Shown here one piece after another: positions 25,310-34,597 of a stretch of DNA of 64,000 nt. The DNA is from Verrucomicrobiota bacterium (GTDB taxonomy: Bacteria; Verrucomicrobiota; Verrucomicrobiia; Limisphaerales; Pedosphaeraceae): positions 1 through 64,000 of the forward strand of contig JAJPHR010000049.1 of assembly GCA_021325145.1 (NCBI GenBank), in the 5' to 3' direction. The position numbers and the translations under genes are program-made. Under the pieces are notes generated by a model. The model did no database searches. It had not been told where the DNA came from and was given only the letters and a program-made list of their open reading frames with translations. Position 1 is the first letter of the stretch. The number at the start of each line of letters is the position of its first letter.

Positions 25310-28300
25310 TCACGCTGCGGCTATGTCTTTGATCGACAATAGGATAAGCCGGGTGCCCCGGCCGCCTTCCGAATAGCTGCGCGCGTCCAGCTGCATCGAC
25401 CGCCGGCCCAGGTCCGGGAACTCCGCTTGCACCTCGAAATCATCCACTTGCTGTTGTTTCACCAACACGTCCTCCAACAAGGTTCGCAACCGCGGCACGT
25501 TCCACTGGCCATTGCCCAGCTCATAAATATAGCGATTTTCCACATCTTCGCTGGAAAATTTGAAGGTCCGATAGAACGCCGCGTTGGCCCGCTTGACGCG
25601 CAGGTCCGCTTGCAGCGCCAGCAGCGGGTGTTTCACGGCTTCCATGACCAACTCGACGGCCCGCTTGTGTTCGTCGATGTCCACGAGCACCATCACCGCG
25701 CCGTCGATCTTGTTCTCGCGCGTGCGATAGGGCCGGATGCGCAAGGCATACCAGTGGCCATGGCGGTCCTGCACCTCGCGCTCGATGCTCACGAGCTCCT
25801 CCACCACCTTGTGAATGGATTCGTCCAGGTCCGGCACCATGATGCTTCGGTTCAAATCGCTCAACCGCCGGCCCACGTCATTGGGGATCAGGTTGAACAG
25901 CCGCTCGGCCATCGGCGTGAACCGGCGGATGACCAAATCGCTGGCCACCATGACAATGGCCACCGGCACGCTGCCGAGCAGGTTGGTGAGATCGTTGTTG
26001 ACCTGGCTTAATTCTAGATTGCGGGTCTGCAGTTCCTCGTTCAGGGTCGTCAACTCCTCGTTGGTGCTCTGCAATTCCTCCTTGGCGGTTTCCAATTCCT
26101 CGTTGGTGCTCTGCAACTCCTCGTTGCTGGACTGCACTTCCTCGTTCGCGGACTTGAGTTCCTCGTTGGTGGCCTCCTGTTCCTCGATGACAGCTTGCAG
26201 GGACTCCTTGTTCTGTTCCAGTTCCTCGCGCAGCTTGCCCAATTCCCGCCGCTCGCTTTGCAACGTGCGGGTCTTGACGGCCTGGGTTGCCTGTCCTCCG
26301 GCTTCCGCTTGCGGAGTGCTGTCCTCGAAGAGCACCAAAAACAACCGCTCGCTTGTCGCGCTCAGTCGAAATGGCAAAACCTCGATCGAAATCCGCACCT
26401 CGTCACTGTGCCGCAGGATCAGGCTTTCCTCTTTGACCGGCACATCCTGCTTGACGGCCTTGGAAATGGCCGTGCGCAGTCCCAACGCCAGGCCTTCCCG
26501 GGTCATCCGCAACAAATTCAGGCTGGCGTTCCCCGCGACGTGTTCCAGGTAACGGCTGGTCGAACCGCGGAATAGCAGGACGTCCATCTGCGCGTTGACC
26601 ACCACGGCGGCGGGCGACCACCGCGCGAGGATGAGCCGATCCACGAATTGCTGCAGCTCCGGCGGTTTTTGCCCGGGCCGCGCCGGGCTCGTCGGCCGCG
26701 AAGGTTGGGCGGCCGGCTCGCGAAGAAACCGGGCCGGCGGCGAAAACACCATCGGCGACGACACCGCCAGCTTCTTCGTGTAAATCTTGTGCCTTTTATC
26801 CAGGACGCCGAACAGGTGCGAGGCGCTGCCGATGGTTTCCGACGCTCCCAACAAAAGATACCCCTCCGCGTTGAGCGCGTAATGGAACACCGGCACCACC
26901 TTCTTTTGCAGCACCGGCCCCAGGTAAATGAGCGTGTTGCGGCAACTGATCAAATCGAGGTTCGAGAACGGCGGGTCCACCGTCATATTTTGCCGCGCGA
27001 ACACCACCATGTCCCGGACGGTCTTGTTTACCTGGTAACGGCCATTGACACTGAGGAAAAACCGCCGCAACCGGTCCGGCGACACATCCTGCGAAATGGT
27101 TTCCGGGTACGTTCCCGCCCGCGCCTTCTCCAGTACGGCTTCGCTGATGTCCGTGGCAAAAATTTGGACTCCCGGAGGCCGGTGCACTGTCTCCAGGAAC
27201 TCGACCAGCGTAATGGCCAGCGAATAGGCTTCTTCCCCGGTGGAGCAGCCGCAAACCCAGATCCGCAACGGACGGTCATCCGGCCGGTTGCGCATCAGCT
27301 TGGGGTAAATGCGCCGCTTCAGGGCTTGAAAAACCGCCGGGTCCCGGAAAAATCCCGTCACGTTGATCAGCACGTCGTTGAAGAGCGCCTCGATCTCGGC
27401 TGGATGCGTGCGGAGAAACTGGAGGTACGCCGGGAGGGCATCGACGCGGTGCAGCAGCATTCGCCGCATAATCCGCCGCCGCAGTGTGCTGTGCTTGTAA
27501 AGCGAGAAATCCACGCCCGCCCGGACCCGCAGCATGGAAAAGACGGTTTGCAATTCCTCCTCCCCCGCCGAGAACACCCGCTCGGTCCGATCGCCCTCCG
27601 GCTTGGCGTGGCTCCGGTTCCGCGCGGACTCCGCCAGCTCCGTGCGGCGCACGTATGGATGCCGGGCAATCCGCCCCAATTCCTGGGCGATGGCTTCCGG
27701 CGAAAGCACGATGTCCACGCTGCCGCTGGTGATGGCGCTGCCGGGCATGCCGAAATACTTCGCGCTCTTTTCGTCCTGGGCAAAGGTAATGCCCCCCGCG
27801 CCCTTGATCGCCTGCAATCCCAGGGTGCCATCGCTGCCCGTGCCGGAAAGAACGATGCCGATGGAGCAGTTCTCGAAGTCCTTCGCCAGCGAGCGGAAGC
27901 AGTAATCGATCGGCATGCTGGGCAGGTTGGGCTTGCGCGGCTCAAGCCGGATGTGTCCATGGGTCACCGCCAGGTTTACATTCGGCGGCATCACATAGAT
28001 GTGGTTGGGTTGAATGCGCGCCCCGCGCGTCGCTTCCTCAAGTGGCAGACGGCTCGAACGGGCCAGCAACTCGCTTAATTTGCTCTCGTGCTTCGGGTCC
28101 AGGTGCTGGACCACCAGGAAAGCCATGCCCGTGTCCTCCGGCAAACGCTCGAGCACTTGCTGGAGCGCCTCGAACCCACCGGCGGAAGCCCCGATGCCCA
28201 CGACAAAAAAATGGTTCTTTTCCCGTTGCCCATCACCCTGTTCGCCATCCCCGGTGACGAGCTCGCCTTGCGCCGACGCGGGGGCAGAGGCTTGCGCCTC

Positions 28301-28384
28301 CCTGCCCTGGGTTGTTTTGTGCGTTTTGTGCGTTCTGGCGCTGGATTTCTTTTTCTTCGCCTTTTCCATAGGTTGTTTTTTCAT
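25310..28384 (-). CDS. CheB-CheR-coiled-coil-PAS fusion signalling protein
   Basis: A 1,024-residue fusion. Residues 1-60 are Lys-rich and disordered. CheB methylesterase follows (VVGIGASAGGFEALQQVL, QHLDPKHESKLSELLA, LSGTGSDGTLGLQAIKGAGG). Then CheR methyltransferase (TGFFRDPAVF, VCGCSTGEEAYSLAI, FATDISEAVLEKARAGTYP, NLDLISCRNTLIYL). Next is a long heptad coiled coil made of repeats of EELQSTNEEL, then PAS domains (LGSVPVAIVMVASDLVIRRF; LVMEAVKHPLLALQADLRV). This layout is known from many environmental bacteria, and these proteins usually lack the kinase part. Here a separate PAS histidine kinase lies immediately downstream, so the pair may form one pathway. Whether it modifies a chemoreceptor is not shown, and no methyl-accepting protein is in the window. 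Confidence 0.95.
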   Translation of the reverse strand: MKKQPMEKAKKKKSSARTHKTHKTTQGREAQASAPASAQGELVTGDGEQGDGQREKNHFFVVGIGASAGGFEALQQVLERLPEDTGMAFLVVQHLDPKHESKLSELLARSSRLPLEEATRGARIQPNHIYVMPPNVNLAVTHGHIRLEPRKPNLPSMPIDYCFRSLAKDFENCSIGIVLSGTGSDGTLGLQAIKGAGGITFAQDEKSAKYFGMPGSAITSGSVDIVLSPEAIAQELGRIARHPYVRRTELAESARNRSHAKPEGDRTERVFSAGEEELQTVFSMLRVRAGVDFSLYKHSTLRRRIMRRMLLHRVDALPAYLQFLRTHPAEIEALFNDVLINVTGFFRDPAVFQALKRRIYPKLMRNRPDDRPLRIWVCGCSTGEEAYSLAITLVEFLETVHRPPGVQIFATDISEAVLEKARAGTYPETISQDVSPDRLRRFFLSVNGRYQVNKTVRDMVVFARQNMTVDPPFSNLDLISCRNTLIYLGPVLQKKVVPVFHYALNAEGYLLLGASETIGSASHLFGVLDKRHKIYTKKLAVSSPMVFSPPARFLREPAAQPSRPTSPARPGQKPPELQQFVDRLILARWSPAAVVVNAQMDVLLFRGSTSRYLEHVAGNASLNLLRMTREGLALGLRTAISKAVKQDVPVKEESLILRHSDEVRISIEVLPFRLSATSERLFLVLFEDSTPQAEAGGQATQAVKTRTLQSERRELGKLREELEQNKESLQAVIEEQEATNEELKSANEEVQSSNEELQSTNEELETAKEELQSTNEELTTLNEELQTRNLELSQVNNDLTNLLGSVPVAIVMVASDLVIRRFTPMAERLFNLIPNDVGRRLSDLNRSIMVPDLDESIHKVVEELVSIEREVQDRHGHWYALRIRPYRTRENKIDGAVMVLVDIDEHKRAVELVMEAVKHPLLALQADLRVKRANAAFYRTFKFSSEDVENRYIYELGNGQWNVPRLRTLLEDVLVKQQQVDDFEVQAEFPDLGRRSMQLDARSYSEGGRGTRLILLSIKDIAAA

Positions 28385-28797
28385 GATCGACCTGCTGGAG
28401 ATTTTTCATCAGGACCCCATAGCACTGCATAATTTAACCTGCTTTCGGCATGCGCAAAAGAGTACGGGTCGCTTTTTTCCGTAAGCCCGGAAGCGGTCCG
28501 AAGAATGGGGTTTCGCCCGGTTTCCGCGGCTGACTGGCTGTCTGCAATCGTAACTGGCGGGCGTCTTGTTACAATAATAAAAATCAATGGGCGTAATTCG
28601 TCAGCCATTAGCAGGAGGGAGTGGACATTCCTGTCCGCCTGGGCGTGCGTACGTTTAAAGCGGACAAGAATGTCCGCCGCCTCGCCCGAGGACGGGCGTC
28701 CCGCACTTCACTGAGGGCTACGTTCTTGCCCCCTATTGACGTTTTTACCGGCTGCCCTGAAGGTGGTTCGGTGGGGTATGATCATAACCCACCGATT
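28385..28797. repeat. Divergent intergenic region with inverted GGACA hairpins
   Basis: Between the CheB-CheR fusion and the divergent CheB gene. Two hairpins face each other: GTGGACATTCCTGTCCGC at 28621-28638 and GCGGACAAGAATGTCCGC at 28660-28677, the latter with perfect 7-base arms. They are near reverse complements of each other. A frame starting with GTG at 28621 runs in phase into the CheB gene, but its first 59 residues are these repeats and look non-coding. No other gene is supported here. Confidence 0.6.
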
Positions 28798-29859
28798 ATG
28801 AAATTAACTCGCAACCGAAGAATGAAAGCCTCCTTGCCAAAGAAGAGGCCTGAGTTCCGCGCAATCTGGCGCGACTCTCACCCGGAAGTCATCGTGGTGG
28901 GCGCATCGGCCGGGGGAATCGAAACGTTTGGCACGCTGGTCCGGCAGTTGCCGGAGGACCTTCGCGCGGCCATCGTGCTGGTCATCCACATTTCGCCCTT
29001 TTCGCCCGGCGCATTGCCGCAGGTCTTCGACCGGATGACCAAGCTGAGAGTCCCGCACAATTTGAAGGACGGGGAAATCATCAAACCCGGCCACGTCTAT
29101 GTCGCGCCGCCTGATTACCATTTGCTCGTCGAACCGGGACGCCTCCGTTTGGTCCGGGGTCCCACCGAAAACCGCCATCGCCCGGCCATTGACCCGCTCT
29201 TCCGCTCCGCCGCGCGCGCCTACGGCAACCGTGCGGTCGGGGTGGTGCTCAGCGGCACCCTGGACGACGGCGCGGCTGGATTGTGGAGCATCAAACAATG
29301 CGGGGGGACCACCATCGTCCAGGAACCGGAGGACGCCTTATACTCCGGCATGCCGCGCAGCGCGCTCGATAACGTCAAGCCGGACTATGTCCTGCCCGTT
29401 GCCGAAATGGCCGCCCTGCTGATCAACTTGACAAACGAAAAGCGGCCTTCAAACAAGGGCTGCAGAAATTCACGCACCTTCATCGAGACGGACGTGGCGG
29501 AAATGCGGAGACCGATGGATCAAATGGAGGGTTTGGGCAAACCTTCCACGTTGACTTGCCCTCAATGCCAGGGGGCGCTTTGGGAACTGCGCGAGGGCAA
29601 GTTATTCCGGTATCGCTGCCGCGTCGGCCACGCTTTTACCGCGGAAACCCTGGAGCAGGCGCAGACCGAGCAGTTGGAACACGCCTTGTGGTCGGCGGTG
29701 CGCGCCCTGGAAGAAAAAGCCAGCCTGCTGGGCAAACTGGGCGAAACCGCCCACCAGCGCAAGCATGACCTGGCCGCCCGGCAATTCGAAGCGCGCGCGC
29801 ACGAACTGGAGCCCGCCGTCAAAGTCCTCCGCGAAATGCTGGTCAAGCACAAGTATTGA
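28798..29859 (+). CDS. CheB-type methylesterase without receiver domain, with C-terminal Cys cluster
   Basis: A protein of about 353 residues. The CheB catalytic domain starts VIVVGASAGGIETFGTLV (nucleophile Ser in GASAGG), with HISPFSPGALPQVF carrying the catalytic His and LSGTLDDGAAGLWSIKQCGG the Asp. There is no phospho-receiver domain, unlike classical CheB. After about residue 240 comes a zinc-ribbon-like segment (CPQCQGALWELREGKLFRYRCRVGHAF split), followed by a helical tail. This solo CheB plus Cys cluster is known as a family in many genomes. It is divergent from the CheB-CheR fusion, so the cluster has two methylesterase domains. Confidence 0.9.
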   Translation: MKLTRNRRMKASLPKKRPEFRAIWRDSHPEVIVVGASAGGIETFGTLVRQLPEDLRAAIVLVIHISPFSPGALPQVFDRMTKLRVPHNLKDGEIIKPGHVYVAPPDYHLLVEPGRLRLVRGPTENRHRPAIDPLFRSAARAYGNRAVGVVLSGTLDDGAAGLWSIKQCGGTTIVQEPEDALYSGMPRSALDNVKPDYVLPVAEMAALLINLTNEKRPSNKGCRNSRTFIETDVAEMRRPMDQMEGLGKPSTLTCPQCQGALWELREGKLFRYRCRVGHAFTAETLEQAQTEQLEHALWSAVRALEEKASLLGKLGETAHQRKHDLAARQFEARAHELEPAVKVLREMLVKHKY

Positions 29860-29940
29860 GGAAGATCGGGGGCGGAGGCGTGAGAGTTCGCAACGGACAG
29901 CGCCGTCGGACAAAGGCAGGCACGTCCGACAAAATTTGAA

Positions 29941-31005
29941 TCAAATCAACCCCGCCGTTTCCGGGAACCCGCACATGATGTTCAGGCTCTGGACGGCCTG
30001 GCCGCTCGCGCCTTTGAGCAGGTTGTCCTCCGCGCTCATGACCACCAACCGCCCCGTGCGCGGATCGAGCCGCCAGGCGATTTCGAGGACGTTCGTGCCC
30101 ACCACGTTTTTGGTGTCCGGAAGCGTCTTGCCATCCAGCAACCGCACGAATGGTTCGCTGGCATACGCGGCCTGATAGCATGCCAGGATTTTTTCGTTTA
30201 ATTCCCCCGCCGCTTGCGCCGTGCTGAAATGATCGGCCGGCGACAAATAAAGAGTGGTGAGAATGCCGCGGTTGACCGGGATGAGATGCGGCGTGAACTG
30301 GATGACGACGGTTGTCTTCGCCGCAAGGGAAAGTTCCTGTTCGATTTCCGAAACATGCCGGTGTTTGGGCACGCCGTACGGCCGGACGCTCTCGTTGCAT
30401 TCCACGAACAAATAATCCTGCTCGACCTTTCGCCCCGCGCCACTGACGCCGCTCAAGGAATCCGCAATGATGCCCGTGGGCCGAACCAGTCCCGCGCGCA
30501 GCAGCGGCAGCGTGGGCAACAAAACACTGGTGGGATAGCAACCCGGTGACGCCACGAGCATCGCATTTTTGATGGCCGGGCGGTAAACCTCCGGCAAACC
30601 GTAAACCGAGGTCGCCAGCAAATCCGGCGCGGGGTGATCGTGCGCGTAGAAATCCTTGTAAACCGCGGGATCTTTCAACCGAAAATCCGCGCTCAGATCA
30701 ATGACCTGGCAACCATGCTGGAGCAACGGCACGGCGAACTCCGCCGAGACGCCGTGCGGCAGGGCGAGGAAGACCACCTGGGCCTGCTTCGCCAAAAGCC
30801 CGGCATTCGGCTCCGTAAACCGGAGCGTGCGCGCTTGCGGGTGATGAGAAAATTTGGGAAAAACCTGGCCCAGATTCTGGCCGGCGTATTGGCGTGACGT
30901 GACCGCCGCCAATTCCGCGTGAGGGTGCGTCAGTAGCAGGCGCACCAATTCCTCGCCCGAGTAACCGGACGCGCCGACTATTCCAACCTTGACCTTTTTG
31001 TCCAT
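29941..31005 (-). CDS. argC: N-acetyl-gamma-glutamyl-phosphate reductase
   Basis: A 354-residue enzyme of arginine synthesis reducing N-acetylglutamyl phosphate to the semialdehyde with NADPH. KVKVGIVGASGYSGEELVRLL is the nucleotide-binding start, the active cysteine sits in VASPGCYPTSVLLPTLPL, and HVSEIEQEL contains the conserved His region. ATG at 31005 is chosen (MDKKVKVG); a longer frame adds 11 residues without a matching family extension. It follows rpsI after a repeat-bearing gap and may be read from the same transcript. No other arg gene is in the window. Confidence 0.96.
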   Translation of the reverse strand: MDKKVKVGIVGASGYSGEELVRLLLTHPHAELAAVTSRQYAGQNLGQVFPKFSHHPQARTLRFTEPNAGLLAKQAQVVFLALPHGVSAEFAVPLLQHGCQVIDLSADFRLKDPAVYKDFYAHDHPAPDLLATSVYGLPEVYRPAIKNAMLVASPGCYPTSVLLPTLPLLRAGLVRPTGIIADSLSGVSGAGRKVEQDYLFVECNESVRPYGVPKHRHVSEIEQELSLAAKTTVVIQFTPHLIPVNRGILTTLYLSPADHFSTAQAAGELNEKILACYQAAYASEPFVRLLDGKTLPDTKNVVGTNVLEIAWRLDPRTGRLVVMSAEDNLLKGASGQAVQSLNIMCGFPETAGLI

Positions 31006-31172
31006 TTGCAGAGCGCGGAAGCGCGTCGCATACCGCATGGAGTCCCGCCTTCAGGCGGCAGGGCGCCCGAAATGCGATGAGCTTGAAAGTTTTCGGTGCG
31101 CTCGACCTCGCCGGCCAAAGCCGGGATTCCAAACTCCGGAACGCCCCGGCTCGATAATCAATTCGCCTCCGG

Positions 31173-31190
31173 GCAGAGCAGGAGCTCTGC
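31173..31190. repeat. Short hairpin repeat, family C (copy 1)
   Basis: GCAGAGC-AGGA-GCTCTGC, a perfect 7-base stem, followed by GTTTCGAAGG. It recurs at 48604-48621 as GCAGAAC-AGGA-GTTCTGC, followed by GCTCCGAGG. The single difference in each arm is compensated so the stem is kept. Confidence 0.55.
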
Positions 31191-31228
31191 GTTTCGAAGG
31201 AGAAGTCCGTGGCCGCAGGCCAGTGCGA

Positions 31229-31624
31229 TCAACGCTTGCTGTACTGGAACCGCTTGCGAGCGCCGGGCTGGCCGTATTTCTTGCGTTCCTTCTCGCGGGA
31301 ATCGCGGGTCAGCAAACCTTCCGACTTGAGCGTGGGCCGCAACGCGGCGTCCACTTTCAACAACGCGCGCGCAATGCCGTGACGAACTGCGCCGGCCTGA
31401 CCGGTCGGGCCGCCGCCTTGCACGTTCACACGAATATCATACTTGCCGGCCCCGGCCGTTGCCTCAATTGGCTGGCTGACGACGGTGCGCAGCGTTTCCG
31501 TGGGGAAATAATTTTCGAACGGGCGGCCGTTCACGACGATCTTGCCGGAGCCCGAGCTCAAACGGACGCGGGCGATGGAAGTCTTGCGCCGGCCCGTGCC
31601 GAGAAATTCATTGGATTCAGCCAT
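31229..31624 (-). CDS. rpsI: 30S ribosomal protein S9
   Basis: A 131-residue S9 protein. [19 protein letters not shown] is the N-terminal motif, [23 protein letters not shown] the core, and the end [23 protein letters not shown] matches the universal C-terminal tail that reaches the P-site tRNA. It lies 17 bases after rplM, the standard L13-S9 operon. Confidence 0.98.
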   Translation of the reverse strand: MAESNEFLGTGRRKTSIARVRLSSGSGKIVVNGRPFENYFPTETLRTVVSQPIEATAGAGKYDIRVNVQGGGPTGQAGAVRHGIARALLKVDAALRPTLKSEGLLTRDSREKERKKYGQPGARKRFQYSKR

Positions 31625-31641
31625 AATTCAGTTGCGGTTGC

Positions 31642-32076
31642 TTACTTGGCGGGCGTGAGTTGCGCGGGCTGCTGGGCCTTGTGCGGATGCTCGTTGCCCT
31701 TGTAAACTTTCAATTTGGTCATCAATACCCGGCCCAAACGGTTCTTGGGCACCATGCCGCGGACGGCGTGGGTGATCAGGCGTTCCGGCGTCCGGGCGCG
31801 CACTTCGGCCACGGACCGGTATTTCTCGCCGCCCTTCCAGCCCGAATAGGTCATGAAACGCTTGTCGGTTTCCTTTTTGCCCGTGACCGCCACCTTGTCG
31901 GCGTTGATCACGACCACAAAATCGCCCGCATCGAGATGCGCGGTGAAGACAGGTTTGTTTTTCCCGCGCAGAATATCGGCGATCTGGACGGCAAGACGCC
32001 CCAACACCGCCCCATTGGCATCAATAACGTGCCACTTGCGCTGGTCGGGATTAACTTTCGGCAAATATGTTTTCAT
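31642..32076 (-). CDS. rplM: 50S ribosomal protein L13
   Basis: A 144-residue L13 protein. KWHVIDANGAVLGRLAVQIADILRGK and RTPERLITHAVRGMVPKNRLGR contain the conserved 23S-binding blocks. The C-terminal tail (KAQQPAQLTPAK) is typical in length. First gene of the L13-S9 pair; a promoter candidate lies just upstream. Confidence 0.98.
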   Translation of the reverse strand: MKTYLPKVNPDQRKWHVIDANGAVLGRLAVQIADILRGKNKPVFTAHLDAGDFVVVINADKVAVTGKKETDKRFMTYSGWKGGEKYRSVAEVRARTPERLITHAVRGMVPKNRLGRVLMTKLKVYKGNEHPHKAQQPAQLTPAK

Positions 32077-32101
32077 CTAAATCCTGATAAAAGGAGGGGA
32101 G

Positions 32102-32129
32102 AAGGTAGCAAAACAGACCCCCAAGTCAA
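32102..32129 (-). promoter_or_regulatory. Candidate sigma-70-type promoter of rplM-rpsI
   Basis: On the minus strand TTGACT (32124-32129) is followed after 16 bases by TACCTT (32102-32107), about 25 bases before the rplM start. The -35 is strong; the -10 shares only the key T, A and T. Confidence 0.4.
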
Positions 32130-32273
32130 TAGCCAATTAAGGAATTTTCAAGTAACGGAAGGCAATATGAAACCACCTCCACGCCACAACATACCGGGGT
32201 GCGGACGGCGCGTCCACACAATTAGCCCCAGGCTCCAAAACCATGTGGGAACGAGCCGTTCCCCTGCCCATGG

Positions 32274-33311
32274 CTACCACTCGATTACGGCAGCCCCCCA
32301 CGTCAAACCCGCCCCAAATACCACCAATAAAACCAAATCGCCCCGATGGATGCGCCGGGATTCGACCGCCTCGTCCAGGGCAATGGCGACGGATGCAGCC
32401 GAGGTGTTGCCGTATTTCTCCACGTTGACAAACAACTGGTCCGGACGGGCGCCCAGACGCTCACTGACGGCGTCGATGATGCGCCGGTTGGCCTGATGCG
32501 GGATGATGCATTTGATCTGAGAGATGTCGAGTTCGCAGCGGCGCAGCGATTCCTGCGCCGCGGTGTTCATGGCCTGGACGGCATTCTTGAAGGCTTCCTT
32601 GCCGTCCATGCGCAGGAAATGAAGACCGGCGGCGACCGATTCCTTGCTGGCCGGGCAACGGCTGCCGCCGCCGGGCATCGAGAGCAAATCGGCCTTCCGC
32701 CCATCCGCGCCCATGCAGGCGGTGAGCAGGCCATGGGAATCGGGGCGGTTCTGCAGGATGGTCGCGCCCGCGCCATCGCCAAAGAGCACGCAGGTATTGC
32801 GATCCGTCCAGTCCACGATGGAAGAGAGTTTCTCCGCGCCGATCACCAACACCGTATTGTAGGTGCGGGACATGATGAACTGCTGGCCAATCTCCAGCGC
32901 ATAGATGAACCCGGAACAAGCCGCTTCGATGTCGAAAGCCGCCGCGCGATAAGCGCCAATCTTTTGCTGCACCAGACAGGCGGTCGAAGGGAACGGCATG
33001 TCGGGCGTGATGGTGGCGACGATGATCAGGTCAATTTGATCAGGTTTTACCCCGGCTTTGCGCATCGCCCGAAGGGCCGCGCGCGAAGCGAGATCCGAAG
33101 TGTATTCGTCACTCGCCGCCATGCGCCGGGACTTGATGCCGGTGCGGGTGAAAATCCATTCGTCGGTGGTATCGACCATGCGTTCCAGGTCCGCGTTGGT
33201 GACGATGCGTTCGGGGACGTAGGAGCCGACGCCGGAGATCGAACAGGTGCGGCCAAGGAAATTGTAAGTGGCGCGCGGGTTCTTGAATTTCCTGGGGGAA
33301 GAAGCACTCAT
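32274..33311 (-). CDS. fabH: 3-oxoacyl-ACP synthase III
   Basis: A 345-residue KAS III, the enzyme condensing acetyl-CoA with malonyl-ACP to start fatty acid synthesis. The catalytic Cys is in DIEAACSGFIYAL, the His in IIPHQANRRII, and the Asn in EKYGNTSAASV. An N-terminal extension (residues 1-20) precedes the usual start at GRTCSISGVGSYVPE. Its ATG overlaps the plsX stop by 4 bases. The pairing plsX-fabH downstream of rpmF and a YceD gene is the standard bacterial order. Confidence 0.97.
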   Translation of the reverse strand: MSASSPRKFKNPRATYNFLGRTCSISGVGSYVPERIVTNADLERMVDTTDEWIFTRTGIKSRRMAASDEYTSDLASRAALRAMRKAGVKPDQIDLIIVATITPDMPFPSTACLVQQKIGAYRAAAFDIEAACSGFIYALEIGQQFIMSRTYNTVLVIGAEKLSSIVDWTDRNTCVLFGDGAGATILQNRPDSHGLLTACMGADGRKADLLSMPGGGSRCPASKESVAAGLHFLRMDGKEAFKNAVQAMNTAAQESLRRCELDISQIKCIIPHQANRRIIDAVSERLGARPDQLFVNVEKYGNTSAASVAIALDEAVESRRIHRGDLVLLVVFGAGLTWGAAVIEW

Positions 33312-34351
33312 GCGGCGACGGGTGTTGACGCATCAGGCTTGGCCGCGGCCAGGCGATCATTCGCGCGGGCGATTTGCAGCGAAAGCTTTTGGTTGATGTC
33401 GTGGCGAATCTCCTCGGCGGCAACCCGGATGGCGTTCATGACGGCGCGGGCGCGGGAGGAGCCATGGGTTTTGATGACGATGCCGTTCATGCCCAGCAGC
33501 AGTGCGCCGCCATAAACATCGGGATCCATGCGTTGTTTGATGTTATCAAAGGCGCCACGCGCCAGCATCGCGCCGAATTTGCGCAAAGGATTGGCGGTGA
33601 GTTCTTTTTTGAGCAAATGCTTCATGGCATGACCAAGGCTTTCGGCGGTTTTTAACACAACATTCCCGGTAAAACCATCCGTAACGACGACATCAACGGC
33701 ATCCTCGAAAAGGTGAAAGCCTTCCACGTAGCCGATGAAATCGAGTTCGAGCAGGGAGCAGAGCCGCGCTGCCTGGCGGGTAAGGTCGTTGCCTTTGGAC
33801 TCTTCCGATCCGTTGCTGAGGATGCCGACGCGCGGGTTCTTGAGGCCGAGGATTTCCCGGGCATAGACGCTGCCCATGACGGCAAACTGCGCCAGGTGGG
33901 AAGGTTCGCAAACCGGGTTGGCGCCCGCGTCGATGAGAATGAAATCCATCGTGCGGGAAGGCATGCGCGCGGCCAGGGCTGGACGTTCGACGCCATCGAG
34001 GCGGCGCAACTTGAGCGAGCCGGCTACCAACGCGCCGGTGTTGCCGGGCGAGATGATGGCGTCCGCCTTGCCGTCGCGCACCAGTTCGATGGCGCGGACC
34101 ATGGAGGAATCCTTTTTGCGACGGATGCCTTCCAACGGCTTGTCCTCCATGGTGAGGACTTCACTGGCGTGGACGACCTGGACGCGTTCGTCGTGGAAGC
34201 GGAGGCGTTCGCGGGCGGCGCGGATTTCAGTTTCGTTGCCGACGAGATGGAGACTGGAAATGCTGGGATCTGCGTCCAGCGCGTTCTTGGCGCCTTCAAC
34301 GACGACCCCACAACCGTGGTCGCCGCCCATGACATCGACAACGATCCGCAT
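33308..34351 (-). CDS. plsX: Phosphate acyltransferase PlsX
   Basis: A 347-residue PlsX, which makes acyl-phosphate from acyl-ACP for phospholipid synthesis. The start RIVVDVMGGDHGCGVVVEGA is the family's N-terminal signature, and AIISPGNTGALVAGSLKLRRL, VSEESKGNDLTR-like and DVVVTDGFTGNVVLKTAESL follow. ATG 34351 is chosen over an upstream start that adds 14 unmatched residues. It lies 54 bases after rpmF. Confidence 0.97.
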   Translation of the reverse strand: MRIVVDVMGGDHGCGVVVEGAKNALDADPSISSLHLVGNETEIRAARERLRFHDERVQVVHASEVLTMEDKPLEGIRRKKDSSMVRAIELVRDGKADAIISPGNTGALVAGSLKLRRLDGVERPALAARMPSRTMDFILIDAGANPVCEPSHLAQFAVMGSVYAREILGLKNPRVGILSNGSEESKGNDLTRQAARLCSLLELDFIGYVEGFHLFEDAVDVVVTDGFTGNVVLKTAESLGHAMKHLLKKELTANPLRKFGAMLARGAFDNIKQRMDPDVYGGALLLGMNGIVIKTHGSSRARAVMNAIRVAAEEIRHDINQKLSLQIARANDRLAAAKPDASTPVAA

Positions 34352-34405
34352 ATATGGAAAGAGGGCGGAACAACGAGTCCCCAGCCCAACCATCTCACAC
34401 TCGAA

Positions 34406-34594
34406 TCAGGAGCCGGCAGTAACTGTGATGACCTGGCGCCCCTTGTAAAAACCACAGGCAGGGCATACCCGGTGCGGCACGTACGGCGCCGCGCATTGCG
34501 GACAGGTGGACAGTTGCGGCAACGTTAGAACGCTGTTGTAAGCGCGGCGCTGGCGCATGCGGCTTCGTGATGGTTTACGCTTAGGTACACCCAT
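34406..34594 (-). CDS. rpmF: 50S ribosomal protein L32
   Basis: A 62-residue L32. MGVPKRKPSRSRMRQRRAY is the basic N-terminus, followed by the zinc-binding CPQCAAPYVPHRVCPACG. Normal position between the YceD gene and plsX. Confidence 0.98.
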   Translation of the reverse strand: MGVPKRKPSRSRMRQRRAYNSVLTLPQLSTCPQCAAPYVPHRVCPACGFYKGRQVITVTAGS

Positions 34595-34597
34595 ATA

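Noticed and set aside
28621-28797. N-terminal 59 residues of the longest CheB frame.
   Set aside because: They are encoded by hairpin repeats; the CheB domain begins soon after ATG 28798.
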